64,000 nucleotides of DNA from Alphaproteobacteria bacterium (GTDB taxonomy: Bacteria > Pseudomonadota > Alphaproteobacteria > Micropepsales > Micropepsaceae). Location of the stretch: the NCBI GenBank assembly GCA_017308475.1, contig JAFKEU010000005.1, positions 372,001 to 436,000 of the forward strand. The letters run 5' to 3'. Below the pieces are notes generated by a model. It ran no database searches, was not told the origin of the DNA, and saw only the letters and a list, made by a program, of their open reading frames with translations. Made by a program: the position numbers and the translations under genes. Numbering within the stretch: position 1 is the stretch's first letter; the number at the start of each line of letters is the position of its first letter. Shown in pieces: positions 26,579 through 34,906 of this stretch.

Positions 26579-28068
26579 GACAAGGCTGCAAGCACTTTGC
26601 GGAAGGCCGACGGCCAGTCGCCGCGCGCCTTCGGCATCGCCAGGCTGCAGGCCGGCGCGAAAGGCTCGTGCGCCTGGCCCAGCGCGGTCCAGCTGGTGTT
26701 GTACAGCACCTTGAAGGTGGGCGTTCCCACACCGGCGCAAAGCCACGACACCGCGGTGGGCGCGCTGACCACCGCATCAAGAGCGGACAGCAGCGCGGCA
26801 CTGCGATCCAGTTCGTTCTTCTGGTCGATGCCCTGCGGGACGATGATCCGGCGTCTGCTGATCTGTTCCAGCGCGGCGATTTCCTCCTGCGTGGCATCGT
26901 ACTGCACGCTGACGATCGTGCCCTGCAGATCGCGCAGGAAAGCGCCCCATTCTTCCAGCGGCGCATATTGCAGGCTGCGATGGCCGCCCGACTTTCCGCT
27001 GCGCCAGCATATGCCGATCGTCCTGCCACCGCGGCCGAACACCTGTTTCCAGCGGGCGGCCTCTGCAGCATCGGGCGCAAGGAAGACATGGGGATCGGGG
27101 AAACGGTCCAGCGACCCGCGCAGATAGCGCGGCAGGGTGCCCATCAGGGTCCAGGCGTTGGCACCACCCGCGCCTTTCAGCCAGCCATAATCGGCGCGCG
27201 GATGCCCACCCGCCGACGCGATCTCGGCGGGGTGCACGCACACAGAGGGGAATGAGCGGGCGAACAGCGAAACCAGCCGCGGCTCGCATTCCAGCACCAC
27301 GCTGCCGCCTTCCCCGGTGGCACGCGCGGCAAGTTCGGAAATCAGGCTGGCGAACAGGATCTGGTCGCCGACGCCCTGTTCGGCCCGCACCAGAAGCCGT
27401 TTCCTGCGCAGCGGCTCGCCCGTCCACGGCGCCAGGCGCAGGTCCGCCGCAGGTACCTTGCCGGCAATGTCGATGCGGGCGGCATAATCGCGCCAGCCTT
27501 CCTTCAGCGCGCCCGTCAGCAGATGCAGGACGGCGCGATTCAGTCGGATTTGGGGATTTTTGGGATCATGATGGATGGCCGAATCGTACAGTGTTCGCGC
27601 TTCCTCCCATTCGCCTCGGTCGCACAGAAGATCGGCCAGGTTCGACAGCGCGGGCGCATAGTTCGGACGCGCCGCCAGCGCGGCCCGGTAATGGCTCTCG
27701 GCCCGTCCATTGTCGCCCATCTCGCGGAAGGCCGATCCCAGGGTGAGGTTGATCTCGGGGCTCTGCGGAACTTGCGCCAGCGCCGGCTCCAGCAGGGCGA
27801 TGGCGGCCGCAAACTGGCCGTTCGCCCGCATCAGATTGGCCAGGTTGACCATGGCTTCCAGCCGGAGCGGATCGATGGCCAGCACCTGGCGGAAGAATTG
27901 TTCGGCAGGGCCGGCCATGCCCAATGCGCCGGCGGTGTTGCCCAGCGCGAAAAGGACCCTTGTGTCCTGCGGGTCCTGGGCCAGCGCCTGCTCATACTGG
28001 CCGATGGCCTCCAGATGCCGCCCTTCGGACGAAAGTTTCAGACCCGTGGCATAGGCGGTGCTTGGCAT
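26575..28068 (-). CDS. Second TPR-glycosyltransferase, probable flagellin glycosylation
   Basis: A 497-residue protein with the same plan as the one at 9793-11544: TPR repeats in residues 1-190 (GRHLEAIGQYEQALAQDPQD, SPEINLTLGSAFREMGDNGRAE) and a glycosyltransferase-like half with RLLVRAEQGVGDQILFASLISEL, IGICWRSGKSGGHRS and LSALDAVVSAPTAVSWLCAGVG. EQGxGDxxxFA and the SAPTA segment are shared by both copies. Two such enzymes could modify different flagellins or add successive sugars. No clear ribosome binding site; a perfect CtrA-type box lies 23 bases upstream. Confidence 0.8.
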   Translation of the reverse strand: MPSTAYATGLKLSSEGRHLEAIGQYEQALAQDPQDTRVLFALGNTAGALGMAGPAEQFFRQVLAIDPLRLEAMVNLANLMRANGQFAAAIALLEPALAQVPQSPEINLTLGSAFREMGDNGRAESHYRAALAARPNYAPALSNLADLLCDRGEWEEARTLYDSAIHHDPKNPQIRLNRAVLHLLTGALKEGWRDYAARIDIAGKVPAADLRLAPWTGEPLRRKRLLVRAEQGVGDQILFASLISELAARATGEGGSVVLECEPRLVSLFARSFPSVCVHPAEIASAGGHPRADYGWLKGAGGANAWTLMGTLPRYLRGSLDRFPDPHVFLAPDAAEAARWKQVFGRGGRTIGICWRSGKSGGHRSLQYAPLEEWGAFLRDLQGTIVSVQYDATQEEIAALEQISRRRIIVPQGIDQKNELDRSAALLSALDAVVSAPTAVSWLCAGVGTPTFKVLYNTSWTALGQAHEPFAPACSLAMPKARGDWPSAFRKVLAALS

Positions 28069-28090
28069 GGCGCGATGATCGCGCGCGGCT

Positions 28091-28105
28091 GTTTAAGGCA
28101 GCGTT
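28091..28105. promoter_or_regulatory. CtrA-type box between TPR-GT2 and flaEY-like
   Basis: A perfect TTAA-GGCAGCG-TTAA in the 97-base divergent space. A TTAACG half-site follows at about 28135. Confidence 0.6.
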
Positions 28106-28165
28106 AAGCCTGTTTCTTCAAGCCATTAGTCTGCTCTTAACGCACCGGATGCGAAATTCCTGCAT

Positions 28166-31024
28166 ATGTCGGGCATTGGCATTTCCGGGCTTGATCCTTC
28201 GACGCTGCTGGGCTTCTACCAGGCCCAGCTGGCGACCTCACCCACCGCCATCGCGGCAGGCGCCGCCCAGGCTGCGTCCCTTGCCGCCGCCCAGAACAAG
28301 GGCGCCACCGCCAACGACAATCCACCCTGGAACACGCCCAACACAAATGATGCGCACCAGGATGCGCAGGTGCTGTCGACCACCGATTTCCTCGACACGT
28401 CCAAGGTGCCGCTGAGCGCGGGCGCGACCACCGACTCCAAGATGGAGCAGGACAATCAGAAGCTGTTCGCCCTCTACAGCGCTGTGAACACGCTGGCCTA
28501 CCTGGCCAAGATGGCCCAGCGCCCCACCGCCACCGGCGGCCAGCTTGCGGGCCTCAACACCCGCTTCCAGGACGGCATGTCCCAGCTGCAGCAGTATCTG
28601 GCCGGGTCGAGCTTCAACAATTTCAACCTCCAGGCGGCCAAGCCGTCCGACCAGGTGACGTCCACGGCCTCGATCCCATTCAGCGACTACACCTACCAGA
28701 CCAAGAAATTCGTCACCAACGCCCATATCGGCGATCCGCTGCCGGGTGTCTCGGCCTCCGACAGCTTCACCATCGGCATCAAGAAGGGGGGGGTGACCAC
28801 CAATGTGGCGATCGACCTCAGCCAGGTGCAGGGCTCGCTGACGTTGACCAACATCGTCGGCTACATCAACGGCCAGCTGGCCGCGAACGGCTTTTCCACC
28901 CGGTTTCAGAAAACGGTGACGGGCGATACGCCCACCAGTTCGGCCAACGCCACCTATGGCATGCAGATCACGCCCGGCGGCGTGGAACAGGTCACGCTGT
29001 CGGCCGCCTCCACGCCCTCGCTCTACATGGTGGGCAGTTCGGGTACTGCCACCGAAACCCAGACCGTCACCAATGCCGCCACCTCGGCCACCACCACCTC
29101 GGCCGCTGACCAGGCCGGCCGCCTGACCAAGATTTCGGGCCTGTCCGGCACGCCGTCAGGCATCTTCAGCGTCAATCAGCAGGCCTCCAGCGGCATCACC
29201 AATGCGCAGGCCACGGTGGTGGACGGCAGCGGCAATATCTATGTCGTGGGCAACGCCACCGGCGACTTCGGCAACCAGATCAACCAGGGCAGCCAGGACG
29301 TCTATCTCACAAAATACGACTCTGCCGGCAATGTGGTGTGGCAGAATCTTCTTGGCAGCGCCGGCAGCGCCAACGGCTACGGCCTGGCGCTCGATCCCAG
29401 CGGCGGGGTGGTGGTGACCGGCAGTTCGACCGCCGATCTCACGACGACTTCCGTCGCCGACGGCAACAATGACTCTTTCGTCGCCCGCTATGCCGCGGAC
29501 GGAACGCAGAGCTGGATCAAGCAGGTCCAGACCCTGGCTACCAACCAGTCCAATACCGTCAGCGTCGATGCCAGCGGCAATGTCTATATCGGCGGTTCGG
29601 TCTCGGGCGGGGTGATCGGCGCCGGCCAGACCGGCTCGGGCAAGGCCGATGCCTTCCTGGCCAAATACGACTCCAAGGGCAATCTCCTGGCCGAGAACCA
29701 GTTCGGCACCTCCGCCAACGATTCGGTCGCGGCCACCGCCACCGGCAGCGACGGCAGCCTCTATGTCGCCTCGGTCCAGAACGGCCACGCCATCGTGGCG
29801 AAATATGCGGGCGGCGACATCACCAGCGCCCCCACCTGGACCCAGGACCTGGGCGATCTGTCGGCGGCGGGTGCCATCGGCGGGCTGGCCGTGTCCAATG
29901 GCCAGGTCTATGTCTCCGGTACCACCACGAACCAGAACCTGACCGCGGGCGGACAGGCCACGATAGCCAACGCGGCAAGCGGGGGCGTTGATTCCTTCGT
30001 CTTCGCGCTCACCGATAACGGCACCAGCGCGGCGGCCGGCCACGTCACCTACGTGGGCACCTCCGGCACCGACCAGGGCGGCGGGCTGAGCGTGGCAAGC
30101 GACGGCACCATCTATATGACGGGCAGCACCACCGGCACCTTCGCCGGCCAGACCCGCAACATCCAGAACACCACCAATGCCTTCGCCACCGCGATCAACG
30201 CCGATGGCAGCATCGGCTGGACACGGCAATATGGCGGCCAGGACGGCATCTCATCCGGAACCGGCGTCGCCATCGACCCCAACGGTTCCAGCGTGCTGGA
30301 TGCGCTGGGCCTGCCACGCGGCACCATCAACCTCAACCAGTCGGTGGACCTGACGACCCAGACCACGCTGCGGGCAGGCGACACGTTCCAGATCCAGATT
30401 CAGGGCACGGCGGCGCGGACCGCCACCATCACCATCGACCAGGGCGAGACCTTCGATTCACTGGTGACCAAGATCAACGGCCAGCTTGGCCAAGTGGGCA
30501 AGGCGTCGATCAACTATACCGGCGGGGCCGAGAACCTGAAGCTCCAGGTCAACGCCGGCTACACCATCAACCTGGTTGCGGGATCGGGCGATTTCGATGC
30601 CCTCTCGCGGCTGGGCATTCCGGCGGGTGTGCTGACCGCGCCATCCACGAACAGCAGCAGCACCAACACCACCACGACGTCGTCGGCTATCACGCCCACT
30701 TACGGGCTGGGCTTTTCGGGCACGCTGGACATCTCGACCAAGATGGGCGCCGACCTGGCGCGGTCCCAGCTTCTGACCGTGCTCTCGTCCATCCAGAGTA
30801 CCTATCAGACCACCAATACGCCAAAGCCGACCAGCACCACACACACCGGCAACACCAGCGGCACGGCCAGCGCCTATCAGGCCTCGCAGCTGGCCAGCTA
30901 CAATCTGGCACTGGGGCTGATGAACACCGATCCCAACAACGCCGTTGCCAATATCCAGCAGATCGTCAGCAGCGGCGGATCGGGCGGGAGCAGCCTGGCC
31001 GGGCTGCTGGGCGGGTTGGTCTAG
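28166..31024 (+). CDS. FlaEY-like flagellar protein with beta-propeller repeats
   Basis: A 952-residue, Ser/Thr/Gly-rich protein with few charged residues and no signal peptide. Residues 1-170 are helical and include SSFNNFNLQAA, close to the flagellin FNNFNLVDG motif. Residues about 330-700 hold SBBP-type propeller repeats with D-x-S-G-N-x-Y-V-x-G signatures (VDGSGNIYVVGNATGDFG, VDASGNVYIGGSVSGG). The C-terminus is helical again after a Ser/Thr linker. Caulobacter FlaEY, from the flagellin region, has similar size and repeats; its precise role is not settled. It could be an exported filament-associated protein. No clear ribosome binding site. Confidence 0.65.
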   Translation: MSGIGISGLDPSTLLGFYQAQLATSPTAIAAGAAQAASLAAAQNKGATANDNPPWNTPNTNDAHQDAQVLSTTDFLDTSKVPLSAGATTDSKMEQDNQKLFALYSAVNTLAYLAKMAQRPTATGGQLAGLNTRFQDGMSQLQQYLAGSSFNNFNLQAAKPSDQVTSTASIPFSDYTYQTKKFVTNAHIGDPLPGVSASDSFTIGIKKGGVTTNVAIDLSQVQGSLTLTNIVGYINGQLAANGFSTRFQKTVTGDTPTSSANATYGMQITPGGVEQVTLSAASTPSLYMVGSSGTATETQTVTNAATSATTTSAADQAGRLTKISGLSGTPSGIFSVNQQASSGITNAQATVVDGSGNIYVVGNATGDFGNQINQGSQDVYLTKYDSAGNVVWQNLLGSAGSANGYGLALDPSGGVVVTGSSTADLTTTSVADGNNDSFVARYAADGTQSWIKQVQTLATNQSNTVSVDASGNVYIGGSVSGGVIGAGQTGSGKADAFLAKYDSKGNLLAENQFGTSANDSVAATATGSDGSLYVASVQNGHAIVAKYAGGDITSAPTWTQDLGDLSAAGAIGGLAVSNGQVYVSGTTTNQNLTAGGQATIANAASGGVDSFVFALTDNGTSAAAGHVTYVGTSGTDQGGGLSVASDGTIYMTGSTTGTFAGQTRNIQNTTNAFATAINADGSIGWTRQYGGQDGISSGTGVAIDPNGSSVLDALGLPRGTINLNQSVDLTTQTTLRAGDTFQIQIQGTAARTATITIDQGETFDSLVTKINGQLGQVGKASINYTGGAENLKLQVNAGYTINLVAGSGDFDALSRLGIPAGVLTAPSTNSSSTNTTTTSSAITPTYGLGFSGTLDISTKMGADLARSQLLTVLSSIQSTYQTTNTPKPTSTTHTGNTSGTASAYQASQLASYNLALGLMNTDPNNAVANIQQIVSSGGSGGSSLAGLLGGLV

Positions 31025-31064
31025 CGACCTCGTCGCAAGCGCAGGCTGAAACCGGAGGGGTCAA

Positions 31065-31499
31065 TCAGACCACCTTGTTGAACACCATCGCGCCCGACGA
31101 CTGGGGCTTGTAGCCCGGGCGCGGCCCATAGGTCCGCGTCGGCGCATTCATCCGGTCCACTTCATTGGCGATGGCGCGGATCATGCCCTCGCTGGCGTTC
31201 TTCACCCGCGCCAGAAGCCGGGTGTGAAGCATCAGTACTTCGCGGAATTTGGCCGTGATGGTCAGGAAGCGGGTGCGCAGCGTCACCGGGGCGGCCTGGG
31301 CGATGCGCAGGTCGAAATTCTGCGCCTCGCGGCCATATTGGGCGGTCAGCTTCTGCACTTCGGGGTCGCCGGTCTTGAGCGCCGCCACATCGCCGGCCTT
31401 CAGCGCCGCGATGTCGCTTTCCAGCACCGCGATCAGCCGTTCGGCCATGGCGATCAGCCGTTCGATTTTCGGCTCGTCCTGTATCTTCACGTCGTTCAT
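31065..31499 (-). CDS. flbY: FlbY-like flagellar protein
   Basis: A 144-residue helical protein, MNDVKIQDEPKIERLIAMAERLIAVLESDI, with long helices through residue 110 and a proline-rich tail (YGPRPGYKPQ). By position it matches FlbY, the third gene after flgI and cheL in Caulobacter; FlgN-type chaperones have a similar helical design. Its ATG overlaps the CheL stop (ATGA). Name assigned mainly from synteny. Confidence 0.68.
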   Translation of the reverse strand: MNDVKIQDEPKIERLIAMAERLIAVLESDIAALKAGDVAALKTGDPEVQKLTAQYGREAQNFDLRIAQAAPVTLRTRFLTITAKFREVLMLHTRLLARVKNASEGMIRAIANEVDRMNAPTRTYGPRPGYKPQSSGAMVFNKVV

Positions 31500-31807
31500 T
31501 GCGCGCCCTGCTGGTGCTTGAGCAATTCGGCCTGCATATGTGCGGCCAGGCCGAAGCCGCCCTGATTGGCAATGCCCTTGGCATACTGGTCGATCATCAT
31601 GGAGCGGAACATCTCCTCGCCCTGGCCGCCGCCGAACATGCCGTCGGTCTTGATGCCCGAAAACATGCTGCCCAGCAGCTGGGCGATGAACACGCTCTCA
31701 TAGTCCCTGGCCGCGCTGGCGGCCTTGGACGCATCCGCCGTCTGGGCGGGCTGGGCCACCGCGCCCTGCTGGGCCAGAAAGGTCGCACCTGAAATCGCCG
31801 CGTCCAT
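31496..31807 (-). CDS. Rod-binding protein CheL / FlgJ N-terminal type
   Basis: A 103-residue protein matching the rod-binding part of FlgJ, without the muramidase domain, as is usual in alphaproteobacteria (CheL). Key stretch: ARDYESVFIAQLLGSMFSGIKTDGMFGGGQGEEMFRSMMIDQYAKGIA. It helps rod assembly through the peptidoglycan. Coupled on both sides: its ATG overlaps the flgI stop and its TGA overlaps the flbY start. Confidence 0.9.
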   Translation of the reverse strand: MDAAISGATFLAQQGAVAQPAQTADASKAASAARDYESVFIAQLLGSMFSGIKTDGMFGGGQGEEMFRSMMIDQYAKGIANQGGFGLAAHMQAELLKHQQGAQ

Positions 31808-32940
31808 CAGCCGATCACCTGGATGTCCGCCTGCAGCGCGCCGGCCGCTTTGATTGCCTGCAGGATGGAGATGATGTCGCGCGGCCCCACGCCCAGCGCG
31901 TTCAGGCCATCCACCAGGTGCTGCAGAGAGACGCCCTCGTTCATCACCGCCATCCGGTTGCCGCGGCTGTCGTCGATCTGGATGTTGGTGCGCGGCACGG
32001 TCTGGGTGGTGCCGGTGTTGGAGAAGGGCGAGGGCTGGCTGACCTGCGGGGTCTCGGTGACCTTGATCGTCAGGTTGCCCTGGGCGATCGCCACGGTGGA
32101 GATGCGCACATCCGCGCCCATCACGATCACGCCGCTGTTCTCGTCGATGATGACCTTGGCGGGCTGGTCGGGATCGACCTTGATCTGTTCGATGTCGGTC
32201 AGAAGCGACATCACCCCGCCCGGATAATTGGCGGGCACCTCAAGTTGCACGTTCGAGGGATCGGTCGCCTGGGCGGCACCGTTGCCCAGATAGGTGTTGA
32301 CCGCCTTGGCGATGCGGCTGGCGGTGGTCAGGTCGGGATTGTGCAGCGACAGCTTTACCGTCGAAAGGCTGGCCAGCTTGAAACCGGTATCCTTTTCGAC
32401 GATGGCGCCATTGGCGATGCGGCCCGCGGTGGGCACGCCGCGCGTCACGCTGGCAGCCGCGCCCTGGGCGGCGAAGCCGCCGACGGCGACGGGCCCCTGG
32501 GCCAGCGCATAGATGGAGCCATCGGCGCCGAACAGCGGCGTCACCAGAAGGGTGCCGCCCTGCAGGTTCTTGGCATCGCCCATCGCCGACACCGACACGT
32601 CGATGCGGGTGCCCGGCGCGGCAAAGGCGGGCAGGTTGGCGGTCACCATCACGGCGGCGACGTCCTTGGTCTGCATCACCTGACCGCGGGTATTCACGCC
32701 CAGCCGTTCCAGCATCGCCTGGATGGACTGCTGGGTGAACGGGGCGTTCTTCAGGCTGTCGCCGGTGCCGTTCAGGCCCACGACCAGGCCATAGCCGACC
32801 AGCATGTTGTCGCGGATGCCCTGAACTTCGACCAGGTCCTTGACCCGCGAAAAGGCAAGGACCGGCGCCGGAGCGGCAACGACAAGGGCGCCCAGGATCA
32901 GGGTGGCGATGCGGAGGTAATAGGACGGTGCGCGGCGCAT
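31807..32940 (-). CDS. flgI: Flagellar P-ring protein FlgI
   Basis: A 377-residue FlgI forming the P ring in the peptidoglycan. A signal peptide is visible (LRIATLILGALVVAAPAPVLAFS), followed by RVKDLVEVQGIRDNMLVGYGLVVGLNGTGDS, typical of the mature start. The end is ISILQAIKAAGALQADIQVIG. The ATG at 32940 is chosen from the signal peptide and the AAAGG upstream. First gene of flgI-cheL-flbY, behind a sigma-54 promoter. Confidence 0.97.
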   Translation of the reverse strand: MRRAPSYYLRIATLILGALVVAAPAPVLAFSRVKDLVEVQGIRDNMLVGYGLVVGLNGTGDSLKNAPFTQQSIQAMLERLGVNTRGQVMQTKDVAAVMVTANLPAFAAPGTRIDVSVSAMGDAKNLQGGTLLVTPLFGADGSIYALAQGPVAVGGFAAQGAAASVTRGVPTAGRIANGAIVEKDTGFKLASLSTVKLSLHNPDLTTASRIAKAVNTYLGNGAAQATDPSNVQLEVPANYPGGVMSLLTDIEQIKVDPDQPAKVIIDENSGVIVMGADVRISTVAIAQGNLTIKVTETPQVSQPSPFSNTGTTQTVPRTNIQIDDSRGNRMAVMNEGVSLQHLVDGLNALGVGPRDIISILQAIKAAGALQADIQVIG

Positions 32941-32973
32941 ACGGGCTTCTGCCTTTCTGTTCGCGTGCGTCCC

Positions 32974-32989
32974 TGCCAGAATCGTGCCG
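32974..32989 (-). promoter_or_regulatory. Sigma-54 promoter of flgI-cheL-flbY
   Basis: On the minus strand CGGCACGATTCTGGCA fits TGGCACG-N4-TTGCA with two mismatches and exact GG-N10-GC spacing. It lies about 35 bases before the flgI ATG. Confidence 0.78.
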
Positions 32990-33008
32990 CCCAGCACATC
33001 AGAATTGT

Positions 33009-33233
33009 CTTTTTAAATCAATATGTTGAACAATGTTCGGAAATCGGCCGGGCCGTTTCGGCAAATCCTGCCGGGTCCAGGCTGCCGTGCGCCTCTCCAC
33101 GGCCGTCTTTGCCTGCCCGCCCGGGCCCGATTTCGGAGAGGGCGATTTTCGTCACGCCGAGCCGGGCTTTTCCGTATCCGCCCTACAGCCTACTCTGCCG
33201 CCTCTCCGCCCCCACTGATGTTCAGGACAATTC
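33009..33233. promoter_or_regulatory. Space between flgI and gpmI with an FlbD-like dyad
   Basis: CGGCAAATCCTGCCG (33059-33073) is a perfect CGGCA-N5-TGCCG dyad about 78 bases upstream of the flgI sigma-54 element. The stretch also has an AT-rich patch at 33008-33040. No gene is evident; the gpmI promoter must lie in or near it. Confidence 0.6.
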
Positions 33234-33362
33234 ATGACGCACACGACGCTTCTTTGCATTCTGGATGGCTGGGGCCCCGGCGGCGGACGCCGCCAATTGA
33301 TTAATGGCGGCGCACGCCGCCCCTTGAACAAGGGCCAGCCCGGCCGCGAGCACGCGTCATGA
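33234..33362 (+). pseudogene. Duplicated gpmI 5' end forming a 42-codon leader ORF
   Basis: The first 14 codons read MTHTTLLCILDGWG and match the gpmI start MTRTTILCILDGWG (37 of 42 bases, with three of five changes silent). AGGA lies 7 bases before this ATG, a better ribosome binding site than that of gpmI itself. The frame then runs through GC-rich palindromes, GGCGGCGGACGCCGCC (33279-33294) and GGCGGCGCACGCCGCC (33306-33321), and ends at a TGA that overlaps the gpmI ATG (ATGA). It is either the scar of an insertion in gpmI or a working coupled leader. Confidence 0.75.
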
Positions 33363-34906
33363 CGCGCACGACGATTCTCTGCATTTTGGATGGTTGGGGC
33401 TGGCGTGAGAATCATGCCGAGGACAACGCCATCGCTGCGGCCTCCACGCCCAATTATTCGCGCCTGCTCAAGGAATGTCCCCACGCACTGCTGCAGACAT
33501 CGGGCAGCGCGGTGGGCCTGCCCAGGGGGCAGATGGGCAATTCCGAAGTCGGCCACATGAATATCGGTGCCGGCAGGGTGGTGGCCCAGGACCTGCCGCG
33601 CATCGATGTGGCGATCGAGGATGGCTCGCTGGCGCATCGGCCCGCGCTGCTCGACCTGATCGACAAGGCAAAGTCGAAAAAGTCGGCGGTGCATCTGATG
33701 GGCCTTCTGTCGCCGGGTGGCGTGCATTCCCACCAGGACCAGATGGTGGCGCTGGTGAAAATCCTGGCGGGCGCGGGCGTGCCGGTCTTCGTCCATGCCT
33801 TCCTGGACGGCCGCGATACGCCCCCGCGCAGCGCCGTTGGGTTTGTCCAGAAATTCCTTTCGGACATCGACGGCACTCCCGGCGTGCGCCTGGCCACCCT
33901 GTCGGGCCGCTATTATGCGATGGACCGCGACAAGCGCTGGGACCGGGTGGAAAAAGCCCATGCGGCGATGGTGGATGCCGATGGTCGCCGCTACACGGAT
34001 GCGGCCGCGGCGCTGGAGGCCTCCTATGAGGCCGGGGTGACGGACGAATTCGCGGTGCCCTGCGTGCTGGGCGATTATGCCGGCATGGAAGATGGCGACG
34101 GCATGCTGTTCGCCAATTTCCGCGCCGACCGGGCGCGCGAAATATCCACCGCGCTGCTTGATCCAGGCTTTGACGGCTTTGACCGCGCGCGGCTGGTGCG
34201 GTTCTCCGCAGCCTGCGGCCTGACTGAATATTCGGAGGCTCTCAAGCCTTTCATGCAGGCGATCTTCCCGCCGGAAGATGTGCGCGACACGCTGGGCGAG
34301 GTGATCGCCCGCCAGGGGCTCAAGCAGCTGCGCATTGCGGAGACCGAGAAATACGCCCATGTCACCTTCTTCCTGAACGGCGGGCGCGAAGAGCAGTTCG
34401 ATGGCGAGGACCGCATCCTGGTCCCCAGTCCCAAGGTGGCGACCTATGACCGCAAGCCCGAAATGAGCGCCTATGAAGTAACCGACAGGCTGGAAGCGGC
34501 CATCCTGTCGGGCAAGTATGACCTGATCGTCTGCAACTACGCCAATCCCGACATGGTGGGCCATACCGGGGTGATGAGCGCGGCGGTCAAGGCGGTAGAC
34601 ACGATCGATGAATGCTTGGGCCGCCTGATGGCGGCGCTGGAAAAAGTGAATGGCGTGATGCTGCTGACCGCCGATCATGGCAATATCGAAATGATGAAGG
34701 ACCCACAGACGCATGAACCCTATACCGCGCACACCACTTTGGATGTGCCGGTAATCGCGTTTTTTGGAGAAGAGGGCGGCGCGCCGAAGGGATCGAAGCT
34801 GGAAAACGGCCGTCTGGCCGATGTGGCGCCCACGGTGCTGGCCCTGATGGGAATCGAAAAGCCCGCGCTGATGACCGGCCATTCGCTGCTGGTCACGCCC
34901 AGGTGA
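33359..34906 (+). CDS. gpmI: 2,3-bisphosphoglycerate-independent phosphoglycerate mutase
   Basis: A 515-residue cofactor-independent mutase interconverting 3- and 2-phosphoglycerate with two manganese ions. The first metal motif is LCILDGWG at 7-14. The catalytic Ser62 is in RGQMGNSEVGHMNIGAG. Late metal motifs are YANPDMVGHTG and LLTADHGNIE. The gene is complete, but its own ribosome binding site is poor, and translation may depend on the upstream leader ORF. The stop overlaps the GTG of the next gene (GTGA). Confidence 0.97.
   Translation: MTRTTILCILDGWGWRENHAEDNAIAAASTPNYSRLLKECPHALLQTSGSAVGLPRGQMGNSEVGHMNIGAGRVVAQDLPRIDVAIEDGSLAHRPALLDLIDKAKSKKSAVHLMGLLSPGGVHSHQDQMVALVKILAGAGVPVFVHAFLDGRDTPPRSAVGFVQKFLSDIDGTPGVRLATLSGRYYAMDRDKRWDRVEKAHAAMVDADGRRYTDAAAALEASYEAGVTDEFAVPCVLGDYAGMEDGDGMLFANFRADRAREISTALLDPGFDGFDRARLVRFSAACGLTEYSEALKPFMQAIFPPEDVRDTLGEVIARQGLKQLRIAETEKYAHVTFFLNGGREEQFDGEDRILVPSPKVATYDRKPEMSAYEVTDRLEAAILSGKYDLIVCNYANPDMVGHTGVMSAAVKAVDTIDECLGRLMAALEKVNGVMLLTADHGNIEMMKDPQTHEPYTAHTTLDVPVIAFFGEEGGAPKGSKLENGRLADVAPTVLALMGIEKPALMTGHSLLVTPR

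Noticed and set aside
14874-28068. Genomic island or prophage
   Set aside because: No integrase, transposase or flanking repeats; composition matches the surroundings, and the genes interlock with flagellar genes.
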